From positions 1 through 64,000 of the forward strand of contig NZ_PJCA01000033.1 of the NCBI RefSeq assembly GCF_002836355.1: a stretch of DNA of 64,000 bases, written 5' to 3'. Positions 10,758 through 20,183 of the stretch are shown piece after piece. Position 1 is the first letter of the stretch. Every line of letters begins with the position of its first letter. This DNA comes from Moritella sp. Urea-trap-13 (lineage in GTDB: Bacteria > Pseudomonadota > Gammaproteobacteria > Enterobacterales > Moritellaceae). The notes under the pieces are model-generated. The model was not told where the DNA came from, did not search any database, and worked only from the letters and a program-made list of their open reading frames with translations. The position numbers and the translations under genes are program-made.

Positions 10758-11681
10758 TTAACTTTTTTGAAATTGATTCATCACTGTTTGAGCTTGTAGG
10801 TTAATGTCGCCAGTCCCTTCCAACCAATGAATCTTTGCACCTTGTCGCTCCATTCTTCTAAACCAGGTATCTTGGCGTTTGGCATATTTATGAATGGCAA
10901 TATTCAATATATCAAACATTTCATCATAGCTTATCTTACCTTCGATATATTGGCTTACAAAGCGGTATTCAAGGCCAAGGTACTCTAACTTTTCATGCGT
11001 AATACCTTGCGCTAATAGTCCTTCGACTTCTTCAATCATGCCGTTTTCTAAACGTTCTTTTAAGCGTAAGGTGATACGTTGACGTAATACACTGCGCTCC
11101 CATTTTATACCGAAATACAGAGGTTTTATTTCTGGTAGTACTGTTTTGACTGCGGCACTTGTTTGTAATGCTGCATGTTGCGCTATTTCAATGGCGCGAT
11201 ACAAGCGTGGACGTACGGTAATATCTGTCGCTTCATAGGATTGGCTATCAAGCTCAAGCAAAATTTGTTGTACATCTGCTAAAGCCATCTCAGCAAACTG
11301 CACACGCTGAGTAATATTTTTATCGACTTGCACAAATTCATAACCAGCAACCACTGCATCTATGTATAAACCCGTGCCGCCGACAAGTAGCGGTAATTTG
11401 TTACGCTGGTTAATGTCTGTAAATGCCTTGAAGAAGTCACGCTGAAATTGAAAGGCGTTATATTCTTTACCGGGTTCGATAATATCAATCAAATGGTAAG
11501 GTACATCACCGTACTCAGCTAAATCTTTGCCTGAGCCAATATCGAGGCCTGTATAGACCTGTCGAGAATCGCCCGAGATCACTTCACCGTTTAATTGCTT
11601 GGCCAGATCGACACCTAAACGTGTTTTTCCCGATGCGGTGGCGCCGAGTACGACGATAAGATTGTATTGTTGCTGAGACAT
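10758..11681 (-). CDS. miaA: tRNA dimethylallyltransferase MiaA
   Basis: MiaA transfers a dimethylallyl group to N6 of A37 in tRNAs that read UNN codons, the first step of ms2i6A formation. The 307-aa protein has an N-terminal P-loop (VLGATASGKTRLG), the GEVISGDSRQVY substrate block, LVGGTGLYIDAV, and the C-terminal RQDTWFRRM motif. Length matches the family (about 310). In many gammaproteobacteria miaA precedes hfq; here it stands alone, divergent from asnC. Confidence 0.95.
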   Translation of the reverse strand: MSQQQYNLIVVLGATASGKTRLGVDLAKQLNGEVISGDSRQVYTGLDIGSGKDLAEYGDVPYHLIDIIEPGKEYNAFQFQRDFFKAFTDINQRNKLPLLVGGTGLYIDAVVAGYEFVQVDKNITQRVQFAEMALADVQQILLELDSQSYEATDITVRPRLYRAIEIAQHAALQTSAAVKTVLPEIKPLYFGIKWERSVLRQRITLRLKERLENGMIEEVEGLLAQGITHEKLEYLGLEYRFVSQYIEGKISYDEMFDILNIAIHKYAKRQDTWFRRMERQGAKIHWLEGTGDINLQAQTVMNQFQKS

Positions 11682-11951
11682 TAAGTTACCTGAATAAATA
11701 ATTGCGCTGTGTGCAGACCGAAATGGTAACTCAAGCAGGCTATGTGGCCAATAGTATTTTTAACATTGCCATTAAACTAATTTCGAATTTGGTAAATTAA
11801 GCCATTAATTAAGGAGATCGTGGCTAAATCGCAGTTATGCAGTCAAAAAGGTGGTGATTTATCAAGATTATTCAAATTATACGCTAGATGATTATGGTTT
11901 TAGCGTTATAATCGACTTCTTGTATTGTTACTTATGATCGGAATCGTTGTA

Positions 11952-12413
11952 ATGTCGCTTAATGCTCATCTTGATGAATTAGATAAAAAAATCCTTAATG
12001 CACTCATGGTCAATGCACGTGTACCTTATGCTGAACTGGCGAAAAAATTTAACGTCAGTGCGGGTACTATTCACGTTCGTGTCGAAAAAATGAAATCAAC
12101 AGGTGTTATCCTTGGTACTAAAGTTGAAGTGTGTCCGAAGAAACTCGGTTATGACGTATGTTGTTTTATTGGTATTAATCTAAAGAGCGCAAAAGATTAC
12201 CCTTCTGCGTTAGTGCAATTAAAAGCGCTAGATGAAGTCGTTGAAGCGTATTACACCACGGGTAATTACAATATTTTTGTGAAATTGATGACGCGCTCTA
12301 TCGATGAATTACAAAAAGTATTGATTGATAAAATTCAACAGATTGAAGAAGTACAATCGACTGAAACATTGATCTCGTTACAAAATCCAATTAGCCGTGA
12401 TGTTCATCCGTAA
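11952..12413 (+). CDS. asnC: Lrp/AsnC-family regulator, AsnC
   Basis: This is a DNA-binding feast/famine regulator; E. coli AsnC responds to asparagine and activates asnA. The 153-aa protein has an N-terminal helix-turn-helix (YAELAKKFNVSAGTIHVRVEKM) and a C-terminal RAM ligand-binding domain (LDEVVEAYYTTGNYNIFVKLM). It is nearly collinear with E. coli AsnC (ILNALMVNARVPYAELAKKF, KSAKDYPSALVQLKALDEV). The ATG at 11952 matches the family N-terminus; two upstream in-frame starts (11925, 11934) lie right behind a TATAAT box at 11907-11912 and are less likely. asnA is not adjacent; a PLP enzyme gene follows. Confidence 0.88.
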   Translation: MSLNAHLDELDKKILNALMVNARVPYAELAKKFNVSAGTIHVRVEKMKSTGVILGTKVEVCPKKLGYDVCCFIGINLKSAKDYPSALVQLKALDEVVEAYYTTGNYNIFVKLMTRSIDELQKVLIDKIQQIEEVQSTETLISLQNPISRDVHP

Positions 12414-12510
12414 ATGTACCAGTAGTGAGAAAATGACATAAATGCTATAAGTTAACCTCATCCTGATCAATAATGAGGTTAACGTCAATTTGTTGTATGA
12501 AGGAATAACA

Positions 12511-13746
12511 ATGAAAGAGCAGGGATTCACTACTCACTTAGTTCATCATGATCACAATCAAAATTTAGAGTTTGGGGCTATTCACGCACCAATTTATAAC
12601 TCTGCCACTTACGGTTATGATGATATTCAAGATCTTATCGATATCTTCCAAGGTCGCCAAGCTGGCCAAGCCTATGCTCGTCAAGCTACGCCAACGATTG
12701 ATATGTTACAAAATATGATCTGCGAAATGGAGCAGGGAAAAGCATCACTTTGTTTTAGCTCTGGTATGGCGGCGATTGTCGCAATATTTTTGACTTTACT
12801 AAAAGGTGGCGATCATATTGTTGCCAGCCGTTTCTTATTCGGTAATACCTCAAGTGTGTTTGGCACTTTAAAAAGTTTTGGTATTGAAGTGACGCTCGTT
12901 GATGCTACCGATGTTGCTAATGTTGCTGCCGCTTGCCAAGCGAACACTAAAATGGTGTTTGTAGAAACAATTGCCAATCCAGCAACACAAGTCTGTGATT
13001 TAGCTGAAATCGGCGAGTTATGCGACGCGAAAGGATTGCTTTATGTTGTCGATAATACTCTAACATCAGCCTATCTATTCCAGCCTAAAGCGGTGAAATG
13101 CCATCTTATCGTTACCTCGTTATCCAAGTACTTTGGTGGCCACGGTAATGTGATTGGCGGTTCTGTCACTGACACCGGTTTATTTGATTGGTCACAGTAT
13201 CCAAATATCTTTGAAGCGTACCGTAAAGGTGATCCTGCAATGTGGGGTTATGTGCAAATGAAGAAGAAAGGGTTACGCGACATGGGCGCTTGCCTGAGTT
13301 CTGAAGCGGCTGGCCAATTAGCGCTAGGTTCAGAGACGATGGCACTGCGTGTTAAACAATCGTCAGGTTCGGCATTAGCACTCGCATTAATGTTAGAGAA
13401 TCACCCGAAAGTTGACCGCGTTTATTATCCTGGACTCGAATCGCATCCACAATATATCCGTGCTAAATCGCTATTTGGCGCATCAGGGTCAATGCTCAGT
13501 TTGGACTTGAAAGAAGGTTTCGATTGCTGCCAATTTTTGAATGAACTAAAACTGGTTATCGGTGCGACGCATTTAGGCGATAACCGTAGTTTAGCATTGC
13601 CTGTTGCGCCTACTATTTTCCATGAAATTGGCCTAGCGGCACGTCAAGAGTCGGGTATTAGCGAGAGCATGATCCGTTGTTCAATTGGTATTGAAGATAC
13701 CGATGATTTACTAGCGGACTTTACCCAAGCATTAGCGAGTCTGTAA
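12511..13746 (+). CDS. Cys/Met-metabolism PLP enzyme (cystathionine gamma-synthase family)
   Basis: This is a fold-type I PLP enzyme of the trans-sulfuration family, about 411 aa. Family features: the PLP phosphate site SSGMAAIVA, the VVDNTLTSAYLFQP aspartate block, the Schiff-base lysine in VTSLSKYFGGHGN, and the C-terminal SIGIEDTDDLLADF block. The ATG at 12511 has AAGGA 6 nt upstream and is preferred over the TTG at 12490. The family includes cystathionine gamma-synthase, methionine gamma-lyase and O-acyl-homoserine sulfhydrylase, and sequence reading alone does not settle which reaction this one performs. It follows asnC after about 100 bp and may be co-regulated. Confidence 0.85.
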   Translation: MKEQGFTTHLVHHDHNQNLEFGAIHAPIYNSATYGYDDIQDLIDIFQGRQAGQAYARQATPTIDMLQNMICEMEQGKASLCFSSGMAAIVAIFLTLLKGGDHIVASRFLFGNTSSVFGTLKSFGIEVTLVDATDVANVAAACQANTKMVFVETIANPATQVCDLAEIGELCDAKGLLYVVDNTLTSAYLFQPKAVKCHLIVTSLSKYFGGHGNVIGGSVTDTGLFDWSQYPNIFEAYRKGDPAMWGYVQMKKKGLRDMGACLSSEAAGQLALGSETMALRVKQSSGSALALALMLENHPKVDRVYYPGLESHPQYIRAKSLFGASGSMLSLDLKEGFDCCQFLNELKLVIGATHLGDNRSLALPVAPTIFHEIGLAARQESGISESMIRCSIGIEDTDDLLADFTQALASL

Positions 13747-13763
13747 GCGTTAACTGTACGTGT

Positions 13764-13801
13764 AAAAAAGCCTAAGTCATTAATGTGACTTAGGCTTTTT
13801 T
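13764..13801. terminator. Bidirectional terminator
   Basis: A long perfect stem (AAAAAAGCCTAAGTCA with its complement TGACTTAGGCTTTTTT, loop TTAATG) lies between the convergent PLP enzyme and FapA genes. It has T tracts on both strands. Confidence 0.85.
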
Positions 13802-13836
13802 GGGTTTGAATAATGATTCAAGCTATTTATTGGGAC

Positions 13837-15519
13837 TCAACCGTGTTTAGCATAGTCAAAATCAATTTTTTTGTCTTTATGGACCACTCGACAAGGACCA
13901 TATTCACGCTGGGTGATTGTTGATGCCGAACCAATATTTAATATCACATTATCAAAAATGCACTTACCAACGTCAATAAGGTGTACTTGGTAATATTGCT
14001 CTAGTTCTAGCTGCAGTTGTTGTAATTCTATTTCATCATCCACGCGTTGTTGGTTGAATCTATTTTTCGAATACAGCATTTCTTTTATTTCTGTTACTAC
14101 ACCGTGATCATGTTTCCATTTTTCTTTCGGTGGAAGATTATTGATTTTAATCCACAGTGAGTCATCTTCTTCAACTAATGCTTTTAATTCTAGACTGCGG
14201 TCTTGAACTTGCTCGCGTATCAGGCCTTCTTGCATCGCACAAAAAATTTCAGTTTTAGTGCCTGATGTCGCGCCAATACTGACCACGTTAATGCCATTAT
14301 TGGCGTTAACACTACCACCAACGATATCACCATGGCGGTTAAAACCATCACTGACCGTCAGCTTTCCTTGGGTATTGGTAACACAGTGTAATAACTGCTT
14401 GGTAATCGTTATGTCACCAACGGCTGTTAACTCAGAATACTGCACAAATTGCGCGCGTATTTGCCCTTTCGCGGTTATCTTAGTCGCCAGTTCTTGGTGA
14501 TTATCTTTGCTGGTTAACTGCCGCCCTAAAATACCTTTGTTGACTATAACATCGCCTTCGGCTATTAAAGTTGCGGAATCAACGAATCCCATCACGGTAA
14601 TATCACCACTGCTTTTTACGATCATCTCGGCGTCAACATCTCCGGTGATCAGGATACTGCCTTTAAATTCAATGTGGCCAGTACTGACATCGACATTTTT
14701 AATGGTCAGTATATCATCTACCTGTAATACGCCTCTCACCTCAACGACTTGACCTGTCATGGTTGCAAGTAGTCTTAATGGGTTGTTGGGATCAATACAG
14801 GTACCAGGACCAGCTTGTAGCTTGGTATCTTTACCTGACTTCGGTAACAGTTCCTTACCCAGTAAATCGAATCCTTTTGTCCCCTCATCTGCGGGTATTT
14901 TTTCGATGAGTAAATCGTTCGCCTTTACCATCTTTATTTCACCAAGATTACGCATATCAACATTACCGTCAGCTTTAAGCTGTGGCTGTAATAAACGTTC
15001 TCGGGCTAATGATACTTGGCGTTTTAGCTCGGCGTTTTTACCATGGATAGGTAACTGGCCTTCAGCGGCGATTATATTGATCTTTTCGCCAGGAGATAAG
15101 GCTGAGAGTTGAGTCAGTTGTGCTGTTATTTTTTGCTTATCAATACCAAGGTGAATTTTGCTGTTATTGAGTTCAGTTAAAATATCATCAACTGAAATTT
15201 GGTGCTCACCCCAGCCAGCAGTTAAATTGATTTCTGCTTGCATGTTGTCTTTACTGAGCGATGCTTCTATTTTGCAGTTATTGCGCTCGGCGAGGATAAA
15301 AATAAATTCTTCAGCGCCAGCACGTTTACCGGTGAGCTTATTTATTTGGGTAACCGCTTCTTCAAGATTGGCAAGAATCGGGGATAATTGATTAAATGGC
15401 TCAGCATTGAGTAACCCAAGTAAATTCGCGACGGTGAGTGGCGCGTGTTTATTTGGGATCAGGCGGACTTCGGCTTGATTATTGTCTGTACTTAGCCTAA
15501 TTAATTCTGAGTCCAGCAT
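13837..15519 (-). CDS. FapA/DUF342 family polymer-forming protein
   Basis: This 560-aa cytoplasmic protein has the DUF342 (FapA) architecture: an N-terminal variable region, then from about residue 225 a repetitive right-handed beta-helix of G-x-I-x-x-G-x-V units (HIEFKGSILITGDVDAEMIV, DITVMGFVDSATLIAEGDVI), then a charged helical C-terminal part with runs such as VDDEIELQQLQLELEQYYQ. FapA-type proteins are linked to flagellar assembly or polar complexes in some bacteria. No flagellar genes are nearby, so the function here is open. The ribosome site AGGA lies upstream of the ATG. Confidence 0.75.
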   Translation of the reverse strand: MLDSELIRLSTDNNQAEVRLIPNKHAPLTVANLLGLLNAEPFNQLSPILANLEEAVTQINKLTGKRAGAEEFIFILAERNNCKIEASLSKDNMQAEINLTAGWGEHQISVDDILTELNNSKIHLGIDKQKITAQLTQLSALSPGEKINIIAAEGQLPIHGKNAELKRQVSLARERLLQPQLKADGNVDMRNLGEIKMVKANDLLIEKIPADEGTKGFDLLGKELLPKSGKDTKLQAGPGTCIDPNNPLRLLATMTGQVVEVRGVLQVDDILTIKNVDVSTGHIEFKGSILITGDVDAEMIVKSSGDITVMGFVDSATLIAEGDVIVNKGILGRQLTSKDNHQELATKITAKGQIRAQFVQYSELTAVGDITITKQLLHCVTNTQGKLTVSDGFNRHGDIVGGSVNANNGINVVSIGATSGTKTEIFCAMQEGLIREQVQDRSLELKALVEEDDSLWIKINNLPPKEKWKHDHGVVTEIKEMLYSKNRFNQQRVDDEIELQQLQLELEQYYQVHLIDVGKCIFDNVILNIGSASTITQREYGPCRVVHKDKKIDFDYAKHG

Positions 15520-15946
15520 GCAATATCCTAAAGATTACGTTGATATTAGGGTAGTTAATGTTTCAAGTATAACAGTATAGACTTTACCTAAAGTAGTACT
15601 AACGTATTGAAAATTGCTGTTTAGTGATCTCCAGCGTTTTTTTTTATGTCGTTGAATCATTATGCCTAGTTAACGTTTTTTTTGGTGTTATTGCTCCAAT
15701 AATAAAGTGTTTTTATGTCGATATATAGTACTTTGTAAACAGAGGATTACCCATATAGTTAATACTTATTGAAGCGTATTATTCTTTATCTTATTTTGTG
15801 GTTTGATTGTCGTTTCGATTGTGACGCTATATCTAGATAGTTATTTTTGCGGGGTTATGTATTCACGCGAAATAAAGATCATTTTAGCTTGCTGTGAATT
15901 TATTTTATTTGCAGGTATCTGGATTATTTTAGTTATGCGGATTTAC
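15520..15946. other. AT-rich intergenic region with no recognised gene
   Basis: This stretch between the divergent fapA-like gene and the rplY promoter is strongly AT-rich with many T runs. I see no ORF with a plausible ribosome site, no convincing hairpin with a T tract and no repeat. It may hold upstream promoter elements for both neighbours. Confidence 0.5.
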
Positions 15947-15975
15947 TTGTTGTGATATCGCTGGCATGGTATTAT
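15947..15975 (+). promoter_or_regulatory. Predicted sigma-70 promoter of rplY
   Basis: A -35 box TTGTTG (15947-15952) and a -10 box TATTAT (15970-15975) are separated by 17 bp. The -10 is followed by the GC-rich discriminator CCTGCCCCG, typical of stringently controlled ribosomal promoters. Predicted transcription start is near 15982, giving a leader of about 108 nt. Confidence 0.6.
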
Positions 15976-15981
15976 CCTGCC

Positions 15982-16090
15982 CCGTTAATTATACTGTTGT
16001 TGCCCGGTCGCAGGCAGCAGTTAAAAGACGCTTACTGGTCTGGATTTTAGTCCAGATCCAATTATTTATACTTATTATTAGGAAAAGATT
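15982..16090 (+). ncRNA. Candidate autoregulatory L25 (rplY) mRNA leader
   Basis: The region between the predicted start and the rplY ATG contains a hairpin with stem TCTGGA (16039-16044) / TCCAGA (16051-16056), extended by GG/CC around a bulged T, just upstream of the AGGA ribosome site. Autogenous repression of rplY through structured leaders is known in gammaproteobacteria. Calling this leader a homologue of those is inference from position and structure. Confidence 0.5.
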
Positions 16091-16381
16091 ATGTCTTTCA
16101 CTTTTGAAGCACAAGTACGTTCTGACCTTGGGAAAGGTGCGAGCCGCCGCCTACGTCACGCTAACAAATTCCCTGCTGTAATCTACGGTAAAGGCGAAGA
16201 AGCAATCTCTATCGAACTAGAGCAAAACGCAATCAACAACGCACAAGCTGGTAACGCTGAGTTTTTCTCTTCAGTTATCACTCTTGTTGTTGACGGTAAA
16301 GAAATGGCTGTAACTGTTCAAGCTATGCAACGCCACGCGTTCAAGCCAAGAATCCAGCACATTGACTTTATGCGTGCTTAA
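16091..16381 (+). CDS. rplY: 50S ribosomal protein L25
   Basis: L25 binds 5S rRNA in the large subunit. The 96-aa protein is the short single-domain form typical of gammaproteobacteria (E. coli 94 aa) rather than the longer CTC form. The N-terminus carries the family block [21 protein letters not shown], and the C-terminus the [17 protein letters not shown] block. The ribosome site AGGA lies 7 nt upstream. It is a single-gene transcription unit with its own promoter and terminator. Confidence 0.96.
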   Translation: MSFTFEAQVRSDLGKGASRRLRHANKFPAVIYGKGEEAISIELEQNAINNAQAGNAEFFSSVITLVVDGKEMAVTVQAMQRHAFKPRIQHIDFMRA

Positions 16382-16395
16382 TAACGTATTGTGAT

Positions 16396-16436
16396 AAAAA
16401 AGCGCCATGTTGATGATTCAACATGGCGCTTTTTTT
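16396..16436. terminator. Bidirectional terminator after rplY
   Basis: A very strong stem (AGCGCCATGTTGA / TCAACATGGCGCT, loop TGAT) is flanked by A and T tracts. It lies between the convergent rplY and methyltransferase genes and overlaps the latter's stop codon. Confidence 0.9.
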
Positions 16437-16944
16437 ACGGTTTTTTACAGACTATCTGCGCAATTGCCCGATCTGGGTCTCGTTCAATCCCTTCAAAGTA
16501 ATGCAAACATTCCCAATCACTGAACATCTGTTTTAATTCCCCCAACTGTAATAAAAATGCATCACGGTTAGGTCGACCAAACTGCCTATTTTCAACAGTA
16601 AACGTTTCATAAATGACAATACCGCCAGAGCATACAGCTTGCTTGATATCGTCAATGAGTGGGCGATGTAAATAGCGAAATACCACAACGCCTTGATAGC
16701 TGTTAGGTTGTAATTGCTGTTGACCCTCTTCAAAATTAACTTGCCAGCATTGCTCGGCACTAATGCCAGGGGTGGCCGCTATACTGGTTAATGCCGCTTG
16801 GTTGTTATCGGCGAAAACCGTTGGTATCTGCTGCTGTTGTAAATATAAACCATTGCGACCAGCGCCACAGGCTAAATCTAACACGGGTTTACCGGCGCTT
16901 TGAAATAACGAACTGTATTGCTGTAGTAGTACCGATGCTGTCAT
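16435..16944 (-). CDS. Class I SAM-dependent methyltransferase
   Basis: This small 169-aa cytoplasmic methyltransferase has SAM motif I VLDLACGAGRNGLYL near residue 20, an acidic motif II equivalent (VFADNN) and motif III-like GGIVIYETFT. It resembles short TehB-like enzymes, but the substrate is unknown. The ribosome site AAGGG is 6 nt before the ATG. It is transcribed 9 bp downstream of the SirB-type gene, so the two probably share a transcript. Confidence 0.8.
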   Translation of the reverse strand: MTASVLLQQYSSLFQSAGKPVLDLACGAGRNGLYLQQQQIPTVFADNNQAALTSIAATPGISAEQCWQVNFEEGQQQLQPNSYQGVVVFRYLHRPLIDDIKQAVCSGGIVIYETFTVENRQFGRPNRDAFLLQLGELKQMFSDWECLHYFEGIERDPDRAIAQIVCKKP

Positions 16945-16953
16945 AGGGAACCC

Positions 16954-17343
16954 TTAAGCGATTGCTAACCATGACATCACATCATGGCTTTTAGCTACGC
17001 CAAGGATGTAGGCGAAAATCGCAATAGCGATAACACTTGCCCATAAACGGATCACGGCGGTTTTGCCGCGTTTAATGGCGATAGTACCAACAATAATATA
17101 GGCGATAAGCGCGATTAATTTTGCGGTTAACCAAGCATCCACAAACGGGTATTGTTGGATCGTCACCATTAAGTGACCAGCTAGCAGTATAAGCAGGGTA
17201 TCAATGATGTGCGGTAATATTTTGATTACCTTATTTTGTAATAATGCTGATTCTGTGACCGACAAAATTGAACGAAAAATAAAGAAGGTGATACTAAGGT
17301 AAGCCATGCCCATGTGCATGTGTTTAACAAATGCGTAATCCAT
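16954..17343 (-). CDS. SirB2-family membrane protein
   Basis: This 129-aa inner-membrane protein has four predicted hydrophobic helices (roughly residues 8-28, 45-63, 70-90 and 100-118). The N-terminal histidine-rich stretch VKHMHMGMAYLSI is characteristic of the SirB/YchQ family. The family name comes from a Salmonella invasion regulator locus, but the biochemical role is not established. It is the first gene of a two-gene unit with the methyltransferase. Confidence 0.75.
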   Translation of the reverse strand: MDYAFVKHMHMGMAYLSITFFIFRSILSVTESALLQNKVIKILPHIIDTLLILLAGHLMVTIQQYPFVDAWLTAKLIALIAYIIVGTIAIKRGKTAVIRLWASVIAIAIFAYILGVAKSHDVMSWLAIA

Positions 17344-17563
17344 TGTAGTTGCCTGTTGTAAAGTGATGTGGTTAATTTATTAAGGGGGTAAATTTACTTC
17401 CGCCTTAATATACGTGCTCGCGTAGCTTTCGATAAGAAGCATATCTAATTGTTACTGGGTTAGATAATGAATGCAATGGTTTGGTTATACATAGATTTTT
17501 AATTTCATATCTTAAGGGCTTGGCTTAAGATAGAGACAGTATACAAATTGGGAACTTACTAGC

Positions 17564-19603
17564 ATGCGATTTTATCTTTTACTCTGCTTATTACTGTCTT
17601 CTTACGCTTATGCACAGCAAAGTGCGAGTGCCTTTGATCCTGCGGCAAAAGTTGCTACGGCGCAGATTTTATCAACGGCGAACGGCGTTAATGGCGCAAC
17701 GGTATTATCAATGGGCTTAAAAATCACCTTAGAGGATGATTGGAAAACTTATTGGAGTTCTGCTGGATTAGCGGGGGCGCCGCCAAGCATTGATTGGCAA
17801 GGTTCCGAGAATTTAGCCAATGTTGAATGGTTATGGCCTATTCCAACGCGGATGATGGTATATGACGTTGAGACCTATGGTTATAAACACGAAGTTATTT
17901 ATCCTTTGCAAGTGAGCGTGCTTGACCCAAGTAAAGCGTTATCATTAACAGCCAAAACCACCATGTTGGTATGCCGTGAAGTCTGTATACGTGCGCAGGT
18001 TAATCTTGTGTTGAACTTACCGGCGACTGACAGCAGTATCGATAAAGCATCAAGCGCGCAGTTACAAGCTTATGTCGCCAATGTCCCCGTCGATATCAGT
18101 GCGACTTCTGCATCATTACAGCAACTGGGCTGGGATAGCGCATCATCACAATTGATCATTGAAGTGGCAGGATTAACGCACCCTGTTATTGATGGCTTTG
18201 TGGAAGGCGTGGACTTTACCTTGTTTAGTCGACCGCAAATCAGTCAACAAGGTGGGGTGACGCGCTTAACTATGGCTGTTGAGGATATGGCGGGCACCCC
18301 GGCACGACTCGATCCTGAGCAAGCGCTAAAAGTAACGCTTACCTCTGAACAAGGGGGGATTAGCTTTACTGATAAAATTACCCCGACGGTTATTGAGCAA
18401 ACCTTACCAAGTTGGATTTATATGCTATTGCTGGCTGTTGCTGGTGGTTTCATTTTAAATTTAATGCCGTGTGTACTACCGGTATTGTCGATTAAATTAT
18501 TAGGGGTGGTTGAATCGGTCAGTGAATCGAGTGCGCAACGACGGATTAACTTTTTATTAAGTGCCGCTGGTATTTTTGTCGCCTTTTGGTTATTAGGTTT
18601 ACTGTTTATTGGCCTTAAATATTTTGGTATTGGCTTTGGTTGGGGCGTGCAATTTCAATCGGCGGCGTTTTTATTGGTGATGATCCCAGTGTTGGTACTA
18701 TTTGCCTTAAATCTGCTCGATAAATTTGATGTGCAGTTACCACAGAGTTTGATGGATAAATTATCGGGTTCAAACAAAGGCCATTTCTATCAAGGTATTT
18801 TTGCGGTGTTATTAGCAACACCGTGTTCTGCGCCTTTCTTAGGTACTGCAATTGCGTTTGCATTAGCCGGTTCAAGTTGGCAAATTATGGTGATATTTAG
18901 TGGCTTAGCATTAGGTTTATCACTGCCGTATTTATTAATTTCGACCTGGCCAAATTGCGTGACAGTTATGCCTAAACCGGGCATGTGGATGGTTCGTTTC
19001 CGTCAATTTTTAGCGGTATTAATATGTGCGACCTTAGTGTGGTTAATTTGGCTATTACAAGCGCATTTAAGCCTGATGTTGTGGACTGGTTTTAGTCTTA
19101 TCATTTGTGCCATGGTTATATTGTTAATTATGAAACCGGGACCACGAGCTTTGGTGAGTACCTTTGCGGTGTATTTATTGTTAGCGAATACCATTATTTG
19201 GTCTCCGGCATCGCTATCTGGTCGTGGAGGGGCAAGTACGCAGTCAAATTCAGCAATACAATGGCAAGCATTCGAACCGGAAAAAATAGCCGGATATATT
19301 GATGAGGGGAAAACGGTGTTTATCGATATTACTGCTGATTGGTGTATTACTTGCGTGGTTAATGACCGCGCCGTATTACAGCGTAGCGATATTATCAATC
19401 GCTTAAACGCTGACAACGTGGTGGCGATGAAAGGCGATTGGACTAAACCGGATAAGCAGATTGAAGATTATTTAAAACGTTATGGTCGTTACGCGATTCC
19501 TTTTAATCAGGTATTTGGTCCGGCATTACCGCAAGGTAAATTGCTGCCAGAACTGTTAACGAAAGATGCAGTGGCGCTAGCGTTAACCCAAGCAGGGCAA
19601 TAA
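17564..19603 (+). CDS. ScsB/DsbD-like thiol:disulfide interchange protein
   Basis: This inner-membrane protein passes electrons from the cytoplasm to periplasmic thiols. The 679-aa protein has a signal peptide (cleavage near AYA-QQ), an N-terminal periplasmic domain with the cysteine pair CREVC, a central DsbD-type membrane domain with the two essential cysteines in NLMPCVLP and ATPCSAPFLG, and a C-terminal thioredoxin-like domain with CXXC in ADWCITCVVND. The long N-terminal domain is the ScsB type rather than classical DsbD. No scsC or scsD partner is adjacent, so its periplasmic substrate must be encoded elsewhere. Confidence 0.85.
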   Translation: MRFYLLLCLLLSSYAYAQQSASAFDPAAKVATAQILSTANGVNGATVLSMGLKITLEDDWKTYWSSAGLAGAPPSIDWQGSENLANVEWLWPIPTRMMVYDVETYGYKHEVIYPLQVSVLDPSKALSLTAKTTMLVCREVCIRAQVNLVLNLPATDSSIDKASSAQLQAYVANVPVDISATSASLQQLGWDSASSQLIIEVAGLTHPVIDGFVEGVDFTLFSRPQISQQGGVTRLTMAVEDMAGTPARLDPEQALKVTLTSEQGGISFTDKITPTVIEQTLPSWIYMLLLAVAGGFILNLMPCVLPVLSIKLLGVVESVSESSAQRRINFLLSAAGIFVAFWLLGLLFIGLKYFGIGFGWGVQFQSAAFLLVMIPVLVLFALNLLDKFDVQLPQSLMDKLSGSNKGHFYQGIFAVLLATPCSAPFLGTAIAFALAGSSWQIMVIFSGLALGLSLPYLLISTWPNCVTVMPKPGMWMVRFRQFLAVLICATLVWLIWLLQAHLSLMLWTGFSLIICAMVILLIMKPGPRALVSTFAVYLLLANTIIWSPASLSGRGGASTQSNSAIQWQAFEPEKIAGYIDEGKTVFIDITADWCITCVVNDRAVLQRSDIINRLNADNVVAMKGDWTKPDKQIEDYLKRYGRYAIPFNQVFGPALPQGKLLPELLTKDAVALALTQAGQ

Positions 19604-19644
19604 ATAGGACGTTCTGTTGCCTTATTATTACCGCCTAAATCGAG

Positions 19645-19691
19645 CAAGACAAAAACGAATGCAAACTAAACGCATCAAACGTTTTGTCTTG
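19645..19691 (+). terminator. Long hairpin after the ScsB-like gene, possible terminator
   Basis: CAAGACAAAAACG pairs with CGTTTTGTCTTG (one bulged A), and an inner ATGC/GCAT pairing extends the structure. The T run appears only about 10 nt after the stem, so it is not a canonical terminator; it may instead be a 3' end stabiliser or a regulatory element of ygbA. Confidence 0.4.
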
Positions 19692-19817
19692 CAGTTCGAT
19701 ATTTTTGCTGTTCTAATTGCGATCTTCTGAATTTATACAAGATTAATTTTATTGTTTGGCGATGGATAAGGCACAGCAAAGTGCAACTAGCTCGCTAATT
19801 AATAGAATAGATATACG

Positions 19818-20183
19818 ATGAAAACAGTCACTGAAACTTTAGCGCACCCACGTTTAAAACGTGAAATGCGCCTGCAAAATGCAATGATCACTATGTATTG
19901 TAAACAACATCATGTTTATCAAGGTAAAGTGTGTCGAGAATGCGATCGTCTACAACAAATGACGGCACGTAAATTAGCATTTTGTGAGAGTGGTACAGAA
20001 AAACCAACCTGCGCAACCTGCACTGCGGTATGTTATACCCCGATAGTCGCGAAGCAAGTAAAGACTATTTATCGTTGGGGTCGCCTGCGTATCTGCTTAC
20101 GACACCCCATTTTAATGGCGCTATACTGTTTTGATAGCCTCAAGCCAAGTCAAATGCCAAAGCCTAAGTTACTAAATCTGTAG
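19818..20183 (+). CDS. ygbA: YgbA-family protein (nitrous oxide-stimulated promoter family)
   Basis: This 121-aa cytoplasmic protein is cysteine-rich: MYCKQHH, KVCRECDRL and PTCATCTAVCY provide the conserved cysteines of the YgbA_NO family. In enteric bacteria the gene is controlled by the NO sensor NsrR, and the cysteines are thought to bind an iron-sulfur cluster. I looked for an NsrR-type palindrome upstream and found none that was convincing. The 3' end overlaps the convergent epimerase-like gene by 20 bp. Confidence 0.8.
   Translation: MKTVTETLAHPRLKREMRLQNAMITMYCKQHHVYQGKVCRECDRLQQMTARKLAFCESGTEKPTCATCTAVCYTPIVAKQVKTIYRWGRLRICLRHPILMALYCFDSLKPSQMPKPKLLNL

Noticed and set aside
14258..15391. 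Stack of plus-strand ORFs opposite the FapA-like gene
   Set aside because: They lie antisense to a convincing DUF342 gene, are low-complexity in composition (Ser/Leu/Ile-rich) and lack ribosome sites.
19704..19817. NsrR binding site upstream of ygbA
   Set aside because: The inverted repeat ATCTT...AAGAT near 19725 has the wrong arm orientation and spacing for an NsrR palindrome.
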